In this document: one piece after another, positions 1 to 11,104 of the stretch
How the letters are laid out: each line of letters opens with the position of its first letter
Numbering within the stretch: position 1 is the stretch's first letter
DNA from: Mastigias papua
Taxonomy: Eukaryota; Cnidaria; Scyphozoa; Rhizostomeae; Mastigiidae
Reading direction: 5' to 3'
Length of the DNA stretch: 64,000 nucleotides
Assembly: GCA_964019165.1 (NCBI GenBank)
Contig: OZ025286.1
Coordinates: forward strand, 8,851,688-8,915,687
Notes under the pieces: model-generated
Databases searched by the model: none
The model's input: the letters and a program-made list of their open reading frames with translations, nothing else
What the model was told of the DNA's origin: nothing
Program-made: the position numbers and the translations under genes

Positions 1-346
1 ATTGCTGTATTGTCAGACATTACACATATACGTATTTTAGGCCCATCACAATCAATGACAGTATGTGCATATACTGTTGTATGATTGAAATTGAGTGCAA
101 GTGCGTCAATCTCATGCATTAAACGACTTTTACATCTATTGTTGCACCGATGCCAATAGTTTAGCCAATGTTTCCTACTCAAATTAGCTTTAGTCTGTGC
201 TTTTACATTATATACAGCTTTAAAGTTCTTTACATGTCGCATAACTGGCAGTACTATCCAAGACTTACAATCACTATAAGTACGTGTGTCATAGCTCCAA
301 AACATAATCTAAGCATATTTGAACAGTGAATCTAGCATTTATAAAA
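1..346. repeat. Partial first monomer, K/V type a
   Basis: The window opens at offset 26 of a unit. It carries the type-a marks gcataactgg and cttttacattatatac, shared with copies at 2944 and 4798. The array therefore continues beyond the left edge. Confidence 0.93.
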
Positions 347-717
347 TCATATGACCATCAGATCTGTGGTCATTGCTGTATTATCAGACTTTACACACAT
401 ACGTATATTAGGCCCATCACAAGTAATGACAGTATGTGCATATACTATTGTATGATTGAAATTGAGTGCAAGTGCGTCAGTCTCATGCATTAAACGACTT
501 TTACATCTATTGTTGCACCGATGCCAATAGTTTAGCCAATGTTTCCTTCTTACATTAGCTGTAATCTGCGTTTCTAGACTATATACAGCTTTAAAGTTCT
601 TTACATGTCGCAAAACTGACAGTACTATCCAAGACTTACAATCACTATAAGTACGTGTGTCATAGCTCCAAAACATAATCTAAGCATATTTGAACAGTGA
701 ATCTAGCATGTATAAAA

Positions 718-1088
718 TCATATGACCATCAGATCTGTAGTCATTGCTGTATTGTCAGACTTTACACACATACGTATATTAGGCCCATCACAAGTAATGA
801 CAGTATGTGCATATACCGTTGTATGATTGAAATTGAGTGCAAGTGCGTCAGTCTCATGCATTAAACGACTTTTACATCTATTGTTGCACCGATGCCAATA
901 GTTTAGCCAATGTTTCCTTCTCAAATTAGCTGTAATCTGCGTTTGTAGACTATATACAGCTTTAAAGTTCTTTACATGTCGCAAAACTGACAGTACTATC
1001 CAAGACTTACAATCACTATAAGTACGTGTGTCATAGCTCCACAACATAATCTAAGCATATTTGAACAATGAATCTAGCATTTATAATA
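718..1088. repeat. Reference monomer, class N/Q
   Basis: A clean example of left allele N with right allele Q. The cassette reads ttctcaaatt, then agctgtaatctgcg, then tttgtagac, so its first third resembles allele V and the rest resembles allele E with one further change. It also has ccgttg at offsets 99-104, where most copies have ctgttg. Minus-strand translation gives SLQTQITANLRRK. Variants add tcttcg in the cassette (5540, 10734, 11476, 28171), or tcaagttctttactt followed by ctcgc or gtcgc just after it (11476, 43554, 46150, 53580). Confidence 0.9.
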
Positions 1089-1170
1089 TCATATGACCAT
1101 CAGATCTGTAGTCATTGCTGTATTGTCAGACTTTACACACATACGTATATTAGGCCCATCACAAGTAATG

Positions 1171-1190
1171 ACAGTATGTGCATATACTGT
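1171..1190. other. 20-bp imperfect dyad, one per monomer (representative)
   Basis: ACAGTAT-GTGCAT-ATACTGT: two perfect 7-bp inverted arms around a 6-bp centre, at offsets 83-102. It recurs in most copies. The ccgttg form (offsets 99-104) and the ctattg form (copies at 347, 3315, 5169, 8879, 19267) each break one arm pair. Perfect 8-bp palindromes TCATATGA (offsets 1-8) and ATACGTAT (53-60) lie in the same unit. Dyad symmetry has been proposed to matter at centromeres that lack CENP-B boxes; applying that here is inference. Confidence 0.6.
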
Positions 1191-1264
1191 TGTATGATTG
1201 AAATTGAGTGCAAGTGCGTCAGTCTCATGCATTAAACGACTTTTACATCTATTGTTGCACCGAT

Positions 1265-1282
1265 GCCAATAGTTTAGCCAAT
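1265..1282 (+). other. Paired GCCAAT motifs in the invariant window (representative)
   Basis: GCCAAT occurs twice, 12 bp apart (offsets 177-182 and 189-194), inside the least variable part of the unit. CCAAT is the core recognised by NF-Y-type factors, so the pair could be a bound element, but the context is satellite DNA and chance is possible. The second motif is lost in several lineages: gttaatg (10363, 16670, 30397), gtcaatg (14815), gcaaatg (40927, 53209, 58036, 62859 and others). In ccaaagttt copies (2202, 6653, 18525) the final T of the motif is lost. The first motif is hit at 37817 and 40927. Confidence 0.4.
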
Positions 1283-1418
1283 GTTTCCTTCTTACATTAG
1301 CTGTAATCTGCGTTTCTAGACTATATACAGCTTTAAAGTTCTTTACATGTCGCAAAACTGACAGTACTATCCAAGACTTACAATCACTATAAGTACGTGT
1401 GTCATAGCTCCACAACAT

Positions 1419-1459
1419 AATCTAAGCATATTTGAACAATGAATCTAGCATTTATAATA
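1419..1459. other. AT-rich linker with short direct repeat and TATAAA (representative)
   Basis: The 41 bases at offsets 331-371 lie outside the recurrent ORF. They contain an imperfect direct repeat, aatctaagcatatt and aatctagcatttat, starting 23 bp apart. On the minus strand the linker reads TATAAA (plus-strand tttata, 1451..1456), about 33 bases before the ORF's ATG. That is TATA-box-like, but the sequence is about 65% AT and the match may be chance. Linker variants are gaacaatg, gaacagtg or gaatagtg, then ataata or ataaaa before the next unit. Confidence 0.45.
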
Positions 1460-1531
1460 TCATATGACCATCAGATCTGTAGTCATTGCTGTATTGTCAG
1501 ACATTACACATATACGTATTTTAGGCCCATC

Positions 1532-1770
1532 ACAATCAATGACAGTATGTGCATATACTGTTGTATTGTTGAAATTGAGCGCAAGTGCGTCAATCTCATG
1601 CATTAAACGACTTTTACATCTATTGTTGCACCGATGCCAATAGGTTAGCCAATGTTTCCTACTCAAATTAGCTTTAGTCTGTGCTTTTACACTATATACA
1701 GCTTTAAAGTTCTTTACATGTCGCAAAACTGGCAGTACTATCCAAGACTTACAATCACTATAAGTACGTG
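1532..1770 (+). repeat. Possible ancient duplication inside the monomer (representative)
   Basis: Twenty bases at 1532..1551 (offset 73) and 1751..1770 (offset 292) match at 15 of 20 positions without gaps. Both begin acaatca and share agta and gtg further in. The two segments are 219 bp apart. Flanking sequence shows no convincing continuation, so this is weak evidence that the 371-bp unit grew from shorter pieces. Confidence 0.25.
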
Positions 1771-4427
1771 TGTCATAGCTCCAAAACATAATCTAAGCAT
1801 ATTTGAACAATGAATCTAGCATTTATAATATCATATGACCATCAGATCTGCAGTCATTGCTGTATTGTCAGACATTACACATATACGTATTTTAGGCCCA
1901 GCACAATCAATGACAGTATGTGCATATACTGTTGTATTATTGAAATTGAGTGCAAGTGCGTCAATCTCATGCATTAAACGACTTTTACATCTATTGTTGC
2001 ACCGATGCCAATAGTTTAGCCAATGTTTCCTTCTTACATTAGCTGTAATCTGTGTTTCTAGACTATATACAGCTTTCAAGTTCTTTACTTCCCGCAAAAC
2101 TGACAGTACTATCCAAGACTTACAATCACTATAAGTACGTGTGTCATAGCTCCAAAACATAATCTAAGCATATTTGAATAGTGAATCTAGCATTTATAAT
2201 ATCATATGACCATCAGATCTGTAGTCATTGCTGTATTGTCAGACATTACACATATACGTATTTTAGGCCCATCACAATCAATGACAGTATGTGCATATAC
2301 TGTTGTATGATTGAAATTGAGTGCAAGTGCGTCAATCTCATGCATTAAACGACTTTTACATCTATTGTTGCACCGATGCCAATAGTTTAGCCAAAGTTTC
2401 CTACTCAAATTAGCTTTAGTCTGTGCTTTTACACTATATACAGCTTTAAAGTTCTTTACATGTCGCAAAACTGGCAGTACTATCCAAGACTTACAATCAC
2501 TATAAGTACGTGTGTCATAGCTCCAAAACATAATCTAAGCATATTTGAACAATGAATCTAGCATTTATAAAATCATATGACCATCAGATCTGTGGTCATT
2601 GCTGTATTGTCAGACTTTACACACATACGTATATTAGGCCCATCACAAGTAATGACAGTATGTGCATATACTGTTGTATGATTGAAATTGAGTGCAAGTG
2701 CGTCAGTCTCATGCATTAAACGACTTTTACATCTATTGTTGCACCGATGCCAATAGTTTAGCCAATGTTTCCTTCTTACATTAGCTGTAATCTGCGTTTC
2801 TAGACTATATACAGCTTTAAAGTTCTTTACATGTCGCAAAACTGACAGTACTATCCAAGACTTACAATCACTATAAGTACGTGTGTCATAGCTCCAAAAC
2901 ATAATCTAAGCATATTTGAATAGTGAATCTAGTATTTATAATATCATATGACCATCAGATCTGTAGTCATTGCTGTATTGTCAGACATTACACATATACG
3001 TATTTTAGGCCCATCACAATCAATGACAGTATGTGCATATACTGTTGTATGATTGAAATTGAGTGCAAGTGCGTCAATCTCATGCATTAAACGACTTTTA
3101 CATCTATTGTTGCACCGATGCCAATAGTTTAGCCAATGTTTCCTACTCAAATTAGCTTTAGTCTGTGCTTTTACATTATATACAGCTTTAAAGTTCTTTA
3201 CATGTCGCATAACTGGCAGTACTATCCAAGACTTACAATCACTATAAGTACGTGTGTCATAGCTCCAAAACATAATCTAAGCATATTTGAACAGTGAATC
3301 TAGCATTTATAAAATCATATGACCATCAGATCTGTGGTCATTGCTGTATTGTCAGACTTTACACACATACGTATATTAGGCCCATCACAAGTAATGACAG
3401 TATGTGCATATACTATTGTATGATTGAAATTGAGTGCAAGTGCGTCAGTCTCATGCATTAAACGACTTTTACATCTATTGTTGCACCGATGCCAATAGTT
3501 TAGCCAATGTTTCCTTCTTACATTAGCTGTAATCTGCGTTTCTAGACTATATACAGCTTTAAAGTTCTTTACATGTCGCAAAACTGACAGTACTATCCAA
3601 GACTTACAATCACTATAAGTACGTGTGTCATAGCTCCAAAACATAATCTAAGCATATTTGAACAGTGAATCTAGCATGTATAAAATCATATGACCATCAG
3701 ATCTGTGGTCATTGCTGTATTGTCAGACTTTACACACATACGTATATTAGGCCCATCACAAGTAATGACAGTATGTGCATATACCGTTGTATGATTGAAA
3801 TTGTGTGCAAGTGCGTCAGTCTCATGCATTAAACGACTTTTACATCTATTGTTGCACCGATGCCAATAGTTTAGCCAATGTTTCCTTCTCAAATTAGCTG
3901 TAATCTGCGTTTGTAGACTATATACAGCTTTAAAGTTCTTTACATGTCGCAAAACTGACAGTACTATCCAAGACTTACAATCACTATAAGTACGTGTGTC
4001 ATAGCTCCAAAACATAATCTAAGCATATTTGAACAATGAATCTAGCATTTATAATATCATATGACCATCAGATCTGTAGTCATTGCTGTATTGTCAGACT
4101 TTACACACATACGTATATTAGGCCCATCACAAGTAATGACAGTATGTGCATATACTGTTGTATGATTGAAATTGAGTGCAAGTGCGTCAGTCTCATGCAT
4201 TAAACGACTTTTACATCTATTGTTGCACCGATGCCAATAGTTTAGCCAATGTTTCCTTCTTACATTAGCTGTAATCTGCGTTTCTAGACTATATACAGCT
4301 TTAAAGTTCTTTACATGTCGCAAAACTGACAGTACTATCCAAGACTTACAATCACTATAAGTACGTGTGTCATAGCTCCACAACATAATCTAAGCATATT
4401 TGAACAATGAATCTAGCATTTATAATA

Positions 4428-4797
4428 TCATATGACCATCAGATCTGTAGTCATTGCTGTATTGTCAGACATTACACATATACGTATTTTAGGCCCATCA
4501 CAATCAATGACAGTATGTGCATATACTGTTGTATTGTTGAAATTGAGCGCAAGTGCGTCAATCTCATGCATTAGCGACTTTTACATCTATTGTTGCACCG
4601 ATGCCAATAGTTTAGCCAATGTTTCCTACTCAAATTAGCTTTAGTCTGTGCTTTTACACTATATACAGCTTTAAAGTTCTTTACATGTCGCAAAACTGGC
4701 AGTACTATCCAAGACTTACAATCACTATAAGTACGTGTGTCATAGCTCCAAAACATAATCTAAGCATATTTGAATAGTGAATCTAGTATTTATAATA
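4428..4797. repeat. 370-bp type-e monomer with frame-breaking deletion
   Basis: At about 4571 the usual gcattaaacgactt reads gcattagcgactt: one base lost and one changed. The unit is 370 bp and its minus-strand frame is cut to 61 codons. I saw this scar in no other copy, so it appears private and recent. Confidence 0.88.
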
Positions 4798-7700
4798 TCA
4801 TATGACCATCAGATCTGTAGTCATTGCTGTATTGTCAGACATTACACATATACGTATTTTAGGCCCATCACAATCAATGACAGTATGTGCATATACTGTT
4901 GTATGATTGAAATTGAGTGCAAGTGCGTCAATCTCATGCATTAAACGACTTTTACATCTATTGTTGCACCGATGCCAATAGTTTAGCCAATGTTTCCTAC
5001 TCAAATTAGCTTTAGTCTGTGCTTTTACATTATATACAGCTTTAAAGTTCTTTACATGTCGCATAACTGGCAGTACTATCCAAGACTTACAATCACTATA
5101 AGTACGTGTGTCATAGCTCCAAAACATAATCTAAGCATATTTGAACAGTGAATCTAGCATTTATAAAATCATATGACCATCAGATCTGTGGTCATTGCTG
5201 TATTATCAGACTTTACACACATACGTATATTAGGCCCATCACAAGTAATGACAGTATGTGCATATACTATTGTATGATTGAAATTGAGTGCAAGTGCGTC
5301 AGTCTCATGCATTAAACGACTTTTACATCTATTGTTGCACCGATGCCAATAGTTTAGCCAATGTTTCCTTCTTACATTAGCTGTAATCTGCGTTTCTAGA
5401 CTATATACAGCTTTAAAGTTCTTTACATGTCGCAAAACTGACAGTACTATCCAAGACTTACAATCACTATAAGTACGTGTGTCATAGCTCCAAAACATAA
5501 TCTAAGCATATTTGAACAGTGAATCTAGCATGTATAAAATCATATGACCATCAGATCTGTGGTCATTGCTGTATTGTCAGACTTTACACACATACGTATA
5601 TTAGGCCCATCACAAGTAATGACAGTATGTGCATATACCGTTGTATGATTGAAATTGAGTGCAAGTGCGTCAGTCTCATGCATTAAACGACTTTTACATC
5701 TATTGTTGCACCGATGCCAATAGTTTAGCCAATGTTTCCTTCTCAAATTAGCTGTAATCTTCGTTTGTAGACTATATACAGCTTTAAAGTTCTTTACATG
5801 TCGCAAAACTGACAGTACTATCCAAGACTTACAATCACTATAAGTACGTGTGTCATAGCTCCAAAACATAATCTAAGCATATTTGAACAATGAATCTAGC
5901 ATTTATAATATCATATGACCATCAGATCTGTAGTCATTGCTGTATTGTCAGACATTACACATATACGTATTTTAGGCCCATCACAATCAATGACAGTATG
6001 TGCATATACTGTTGTATTGTTGAAATTGAGCGCAAGTGCGTCAATCTCATGCATTAAACGACTTTTACATCTATTGTTGCACCGATGCCAATAGTTTAGC
6101 CAATGTTTCCTACTCAAATTAGCTTTAGTCTGTGCTTTTACACTATATACAGCTTTACAGTTCTTTACATGTCGCAAAACTGGCAGTACTATCCAAGACT
6201 TACAATCACTATAAGTACGTGTGTCATAGCTCCAAAACATAATCTAAGCATATTTGAACAATGAATCTAGCATTTATAATATCATATGACCATCAGATCT
6301 GCAGTCATTGCTGTATTGTCAGACATTACACATATACGTATTTTAGGCCCAGCACAATCAATGACAGTATGTGCATATACTGTTGTATTATTGAAATTGA
6401 GTGCAAGTGCGTCAATCTCATGCATTAAACGACTTTTACATCTATTGTTGCACCGATGCCAATAGTTTAGCCAATGTTTCCTTCTTACATTAGCTGTAAT
6501 CTGTGTTTCTAGACTATATACAGCTTTCAAGTTCTTTACTTCCCGCAAAACTGACAGTACTATCCAAGACTTACAATCACTATAAGTACGTGTGTCATAG
6601 CTCCAAAACATAATCTAAGCATATTTGAATAGTGAATCTAGCATTTATAATATCATATGACCATCAGATCTGTAGTCATTGCTGTATTGTCAGACATTAC
6701 ACATATACGTATTTTAGGCCCATCACAATCAATGACAGTATGTGCATATACTGTTGTATGATTGAAATTGAGTGCAAGTGCGTCAATCTCATGCATTAAA
6801 CGACTTTTACATCTATTGTTGCACCGATGCCAATAGTTTAGCCAAAGTTTCCTACTCAAATTAGCTTTAGTCTGTGCTTTTACACTATATACAGCTTTAA
6901 AGTTCTTTACATGTCGCAAAACTGGCAGTACTATCCAAGACTTACAATCACTATAAGTACGTGTGTCATAGCTCCAAAACATAATCTAAGCATATTTGAA
7001 CAATGAATCTAGCATTTATAAAATCATATGACCATCAGATCTGTGGTCATTGCTGTATTGTCAGACTTTACACACATACGTATATTAGGCCCATCACAAG
7101 TAATGACAGTATGTGCATATACTGTTGTATGATTGAAATTGAGTGCAAGTGCGTCAGTCTCATGCATTAAACGACTTTTACATCTATTGTTGCACCGATG
7201 CCAATAGTTTAGCCAATGTTTCCTTCTTACATTAGCTGTAATCTGCGTTTGTAGACTATATACAGCTTTAAAGTTCTTTACATGTCGCAAAACTGACAGT
7301 ACTATCCAAGACTTACAATCACTATAAGTACGTGTGTCATAGCTCCAAAACATAATCTAAGCATATTTGAACAGTGAATCTAGCATGTATAAAATCATAT
7401 GACCATCAGATCTGTGGTCATTGCTGTATTGTCAGACTTTACACACATACGTATATTAGGCCCATCACAAGTAATGACAGTATGTGCATATACCGTTGTA
7501 TGATTGAAATTGAGTGCAAGTGCGTCAGTCTCATGCATTAAACGACTTTTACATCTATTGTTGCACCGATGCCAATAGTTTAGCCAATGTTTCCTTCTCA
7601 AATTAGCTGTAATCTGCGTTTGTAGACTATATACAGCTTTAAAGTTCTTTACATGTCGCAAAACTGACAGTACTATCCAAGACTTACAATCACTATAAGT

Positions 7701-9249
7701 ACGTGTGTCATAGCTCCAAAACATAATCTAAGCATATTTGAACAATGAATCTAGCATTTATAATATCATATGACCATCAGATCTGTAGTCATTGCTGTAT
7801 TGTCAGACTTTACACACATACGTATATTAGGCCCATCACAAGTAATGACAGTATGTGCATATACTGTTGTATGATTGAAATTGAGTGCAAGTGCGTCAGT
7901 CTCATGCATTAAACGACTTTTACATCTATTGTTGCACCGATGCCAATAGTTTAGCCAATGTTTCCTTCTTACATTAGCTGTAATCTGCGTTTCTAGACTA
8001 TATACAGCTTTAAAGTTCTTTACATGTCGCAAAACTGACAGTACTATCCAAGACTTACAATCACTATAAGTACGTGTGTCATAGCTCCACAACATAATCT
8101 AAGCATATTTGAACAATGAATCTAGCATTTATAATATCATATGACCATCAGATCTGTAGTCATTGCTGTATTGTCAGACATTACACATATACGTATTTTA
8201 GGCCCATCACAATCAATGACAGTATGTGCATATACTGTTGTATTGTTGAAATTGAGCGCAAGTGCGTCAATCTCATGCATTAAACGACTTTTACATCTAT
8301 TGTTGCACCGATGCCAATAGTTTAGCCAATGTTTCCTACTCAAATTAGCTTTAGTCTGTGCTTTTACACTATATACAGCTTTAAAGTTCTTTACATGTCG
8401 CAAAACTGGCAGTACTATCCAAGACTTACAATCACTATAAGTACGTGTGTCATAGCTCCAAAACATAATCTAAGCATATTTGAATAGTGAATCTAGTATT
8501 TATAATATCATATGACCATCAGATCTGTAGTCATTGCTGTATTGTCAGACATTACACATATACGTATTTTAGGCCCATCACAATCAATGACAGTATGTGC
8601 ATATACTGTTGTATGATTGAAATTGAGTGCAAGTGCGTCAATCTCATGCATTAAACGACTTTTACATCTATTGTTGCACCGATGCCAATAGTTTAGCCAA
8701 TGTTTCCTACTCAAATTAGCTTTAGTCTGTGCTTTTACATTATATACAGCTTTAAAGTTCTTTACATGTCGCAAAACTGGCAGTACTATCCAAGACTTAC
8801 AATCACTATAAGTACGTGTGTCATAGCTCCAAAACATAATCTAAGCATATTTGAACAGTGAATCTAGCATTTATAAAATCATATGACCATCAGATCTGTG
8901 GTCATTGCTGTATTATCAGACTTTACACACATACGTATATTAGGCCCATCACAAGTAATGACAGTATGTGCATATACTATTGTATGATTGAAATTGAGTG
9001 CAAGTGCGTCAGTCTCATGCATTAAACGACTTTTACATCTATTGTTGCACCGATGCCAATAGTTTAGCCAATGTTTCCTTCTTACATTAGCTGTAATCTG
9101 CGTTTCTAGACTATATACAGCTTTAAAGTTCTTTACATGTCGCAAAACTGACAGTACTATCCAAGACTTACAATCACTATAAGTACGTGTGTCATAGCTC
9201 CAAAACATAATCTAAGCATATTTGAACAGTGAATCTAGCATGTATAAAA

Positions 9250-9620
9250 TCATATGACCATCAGATCTGTGGTCATTGCTGTATTGTCAGACTTTACACA
9301 CATACGTATATTAGGCCCATCACAAGTAATGACAGTATGTGCATATACCGTTGTATGATTGAAATTGAGTGCAAGTGCGTCAGTCTCATGCATTAAACGA
9401 CTTTTACATCTATTGTTGCACCGATGCCAATAGTTTAGCCAATGTTTCCTACTCAAATTAGCTTTAGTCTGTGCTTTTACATTATATACAGCTTTAAAGT
9501 TCTTTACATGTCGCATAACTGGCAGTACTATCCAAGACTTACAATCACTATAAGTACGTGTGTCATAGCTCCAAAACATAATCTAAGCATATTTGAACAA
9601 TGAATCTAGCATTTATAATA
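9250..9620. repeat. Hybrid monomer: type-c left, type-a right
   Basis: The left part is class N with ccgttg (type c). From the cassette onward it is class V with ttacattatatac and gcataactgg (type a). The switch lies in the invariant stretch at offsets about 140-200, as expected for exchange or conversion within shared sequence. A similar N/V copy with gcataactgg sits at 18896, there with ctgttg. Confidence 0.8.
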
Positions 9621-10362
9621 TCATATGACCATCAGATCTGTAGTCATTGCTGTATTGTCAGACTTTACACACATACGTATATTAGGCCCATCACAAGTAA
9701 TGACAGTATGTGCATATACTGTTGTATGATTGAAATTGAGTGCAAGTGCGTCAGTCTCATGCATTAAACGACTTTTACATCTATTGTTGCACCGATGCCA
9801 ATAGTTTAGCCAATGTTTCCTTCTTACATTAGCTGTAATCTGCGTTTCTAGACTATATACAGCTTTAAAGTTCTTTACATGTCGCAAAACTGACAGTACT
9901 ATCCAAGACTTACAATCACTATAAGTACGTGTGTCATAGCTCCACAACATAATCTAAGCATATTTGAACAATGAATCTAGCATTTATAATATCATATGAC
10001 CATCAGATCTGTAGTCATTGCTGTATTGTCAGACATTACACATATACGTATTTTAGGCCCATCACAATCAATGACAGTATGTGCATATACTGTTGTATTG
10101 TTGAAATTGAGCGCAAGTGCGTCAATCTCATGCATTAAACGACTTTTACATCTATTGTTGCACCGATGCCAATAGTTTAGCCAATGTTTCCTACTCAAAT
10201 TAGCTTTAGTCTGTGCTTTTACACTATATACAGCTTTAAAGTTCTTTACATGTCGCAAAACTGACAGTACTATCCAAGACTTACAATCACTATAAGTACG
10301 TGTGTCATAGCTCCAAAACATAATCTAAGCATATTTGAACAGTGAATCTAGCATTTATAAAA

Positions 10363-11104
10363 TCATATGACCATCAGATCTGTGGTCATTGCTGTATTGT
10401 CAGACTTTACACACATACGTATATTAGGCCCATCACAAGTAATGACAGTATGTGCATATACCGTTGTATGATTGAAATTGAGTGCAAGTGCGTCAGTCTC
10501 ATGCATTAAACGACTTTTACATCTATTGTTGCACCGATGCCAATAGTTTAGTTAATGTTTCCTTCTCAAATTAGCTGAAATCTGCGTTTGTAGACTATAT
10601 ACAGCTTTCAAGTTCTTTACATGTCGCAAAACTGACAGTACTATCCAAGACTTACAATCACTATAAGTACGTGTGTCATAGCTCCAAAACATAATCTAAG
10701 CATATTTGAATAGTGAATCTAGCATTTATAATATCATATGACCATCAGATCTGTAGTCATTGCTGTATTGTCAGACTTTACACACATACGTATATTAGGC
10801 CCATCACAAGTAATGACAGTATGTGCATATACTGTTGTATGATTGAAATTGAGTGCAAGTGCGTCAGTCTCATGCATTAAACGACTTTTACATCTATTGT
10901 TGCACCGATGCCAATAGTTTAGCCAATGTTTCCTTCTCAAATTAGCTGTAATCTTCGTTTGTAGACTATATACAGCTTTAAAGTTCTTTACATGTCGCAA
11001 AACTGACAGTACTATCCAAGACTTACAATCACTATAAGTACGTGTGTCATAGCTCCAAAACATAATCTAAGCATATTTGAACAGTGAATCTAGCATTTAT
11101 AAAA
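10363..11104. repeat. Two N/Q copies at the boundary of HOR regions 1 and 2
   Basis: The copy at 10363 carries gttaatg at offsets 189-195, giving a minus-strand TAA, plus a private agctgaaatc; it has tcaagttc but keeps acatgtcgc. The copy at 10734 has tcttcgtttgtag. Together they separate the a-h order from the following o-t order. Confidence 0.75.

Larger units (their letters stand above)
1089..1459. repeat. Reference monomer, class N/E
   Basis: A clean example of left allele N with right allele E. The left window reads ctttacacacat, gtatatta and cacaagtaatg. The right cassette reads ttcttacatt...tttctagac and contains an XbaI-type TCTAGA that class V lacks. Linked changes are cagtctc and ctgacag. 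In minus-strand translation these give PNIRMCVK, HETD, SLETQITANVRRK and LSVLR. This copy also carries ccacaacat near offset 322, the mark of type d in the first higher-order repeat; copies at 4057, 7766 and 9621 share it. Confidence 0.93.
347..10362. repeat. Higher-order repeat region 1 (types a-h)
   Basis: Recurring private marks define eight monomer types. a: gcataactgg. b: ctattg, often attatcag. c: ccgttg with tttgtag. d: ccacaacat. e: tattgttg. f: cccagcac plus tcaagttctttacttcccgc. g: ccaaagttt. h: plain N/E with gtggtc. With the partial copy before it, the order is abcdefgh (1-2943), abcde (2944-4797), abc-efgh (4798-7394), cde (7395-8507), then a, b, a c/a hybrid, d, e (8508-10362). 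The full unit is eight monomers, 2968 bp, and later rounds drop members at consistent boundaries. Such skips are expected from unequal exchange between homologous but out-of-register units. Confidence 0.82.

Noticed and set aside
1451..1456. A true promoter TATA box for the minus-strand frame
   Set aside because: TATAAA in a roughly 65% AT repeat is expected often by chance, and no transcript evidence is available. It is kept only as a note on the linker.
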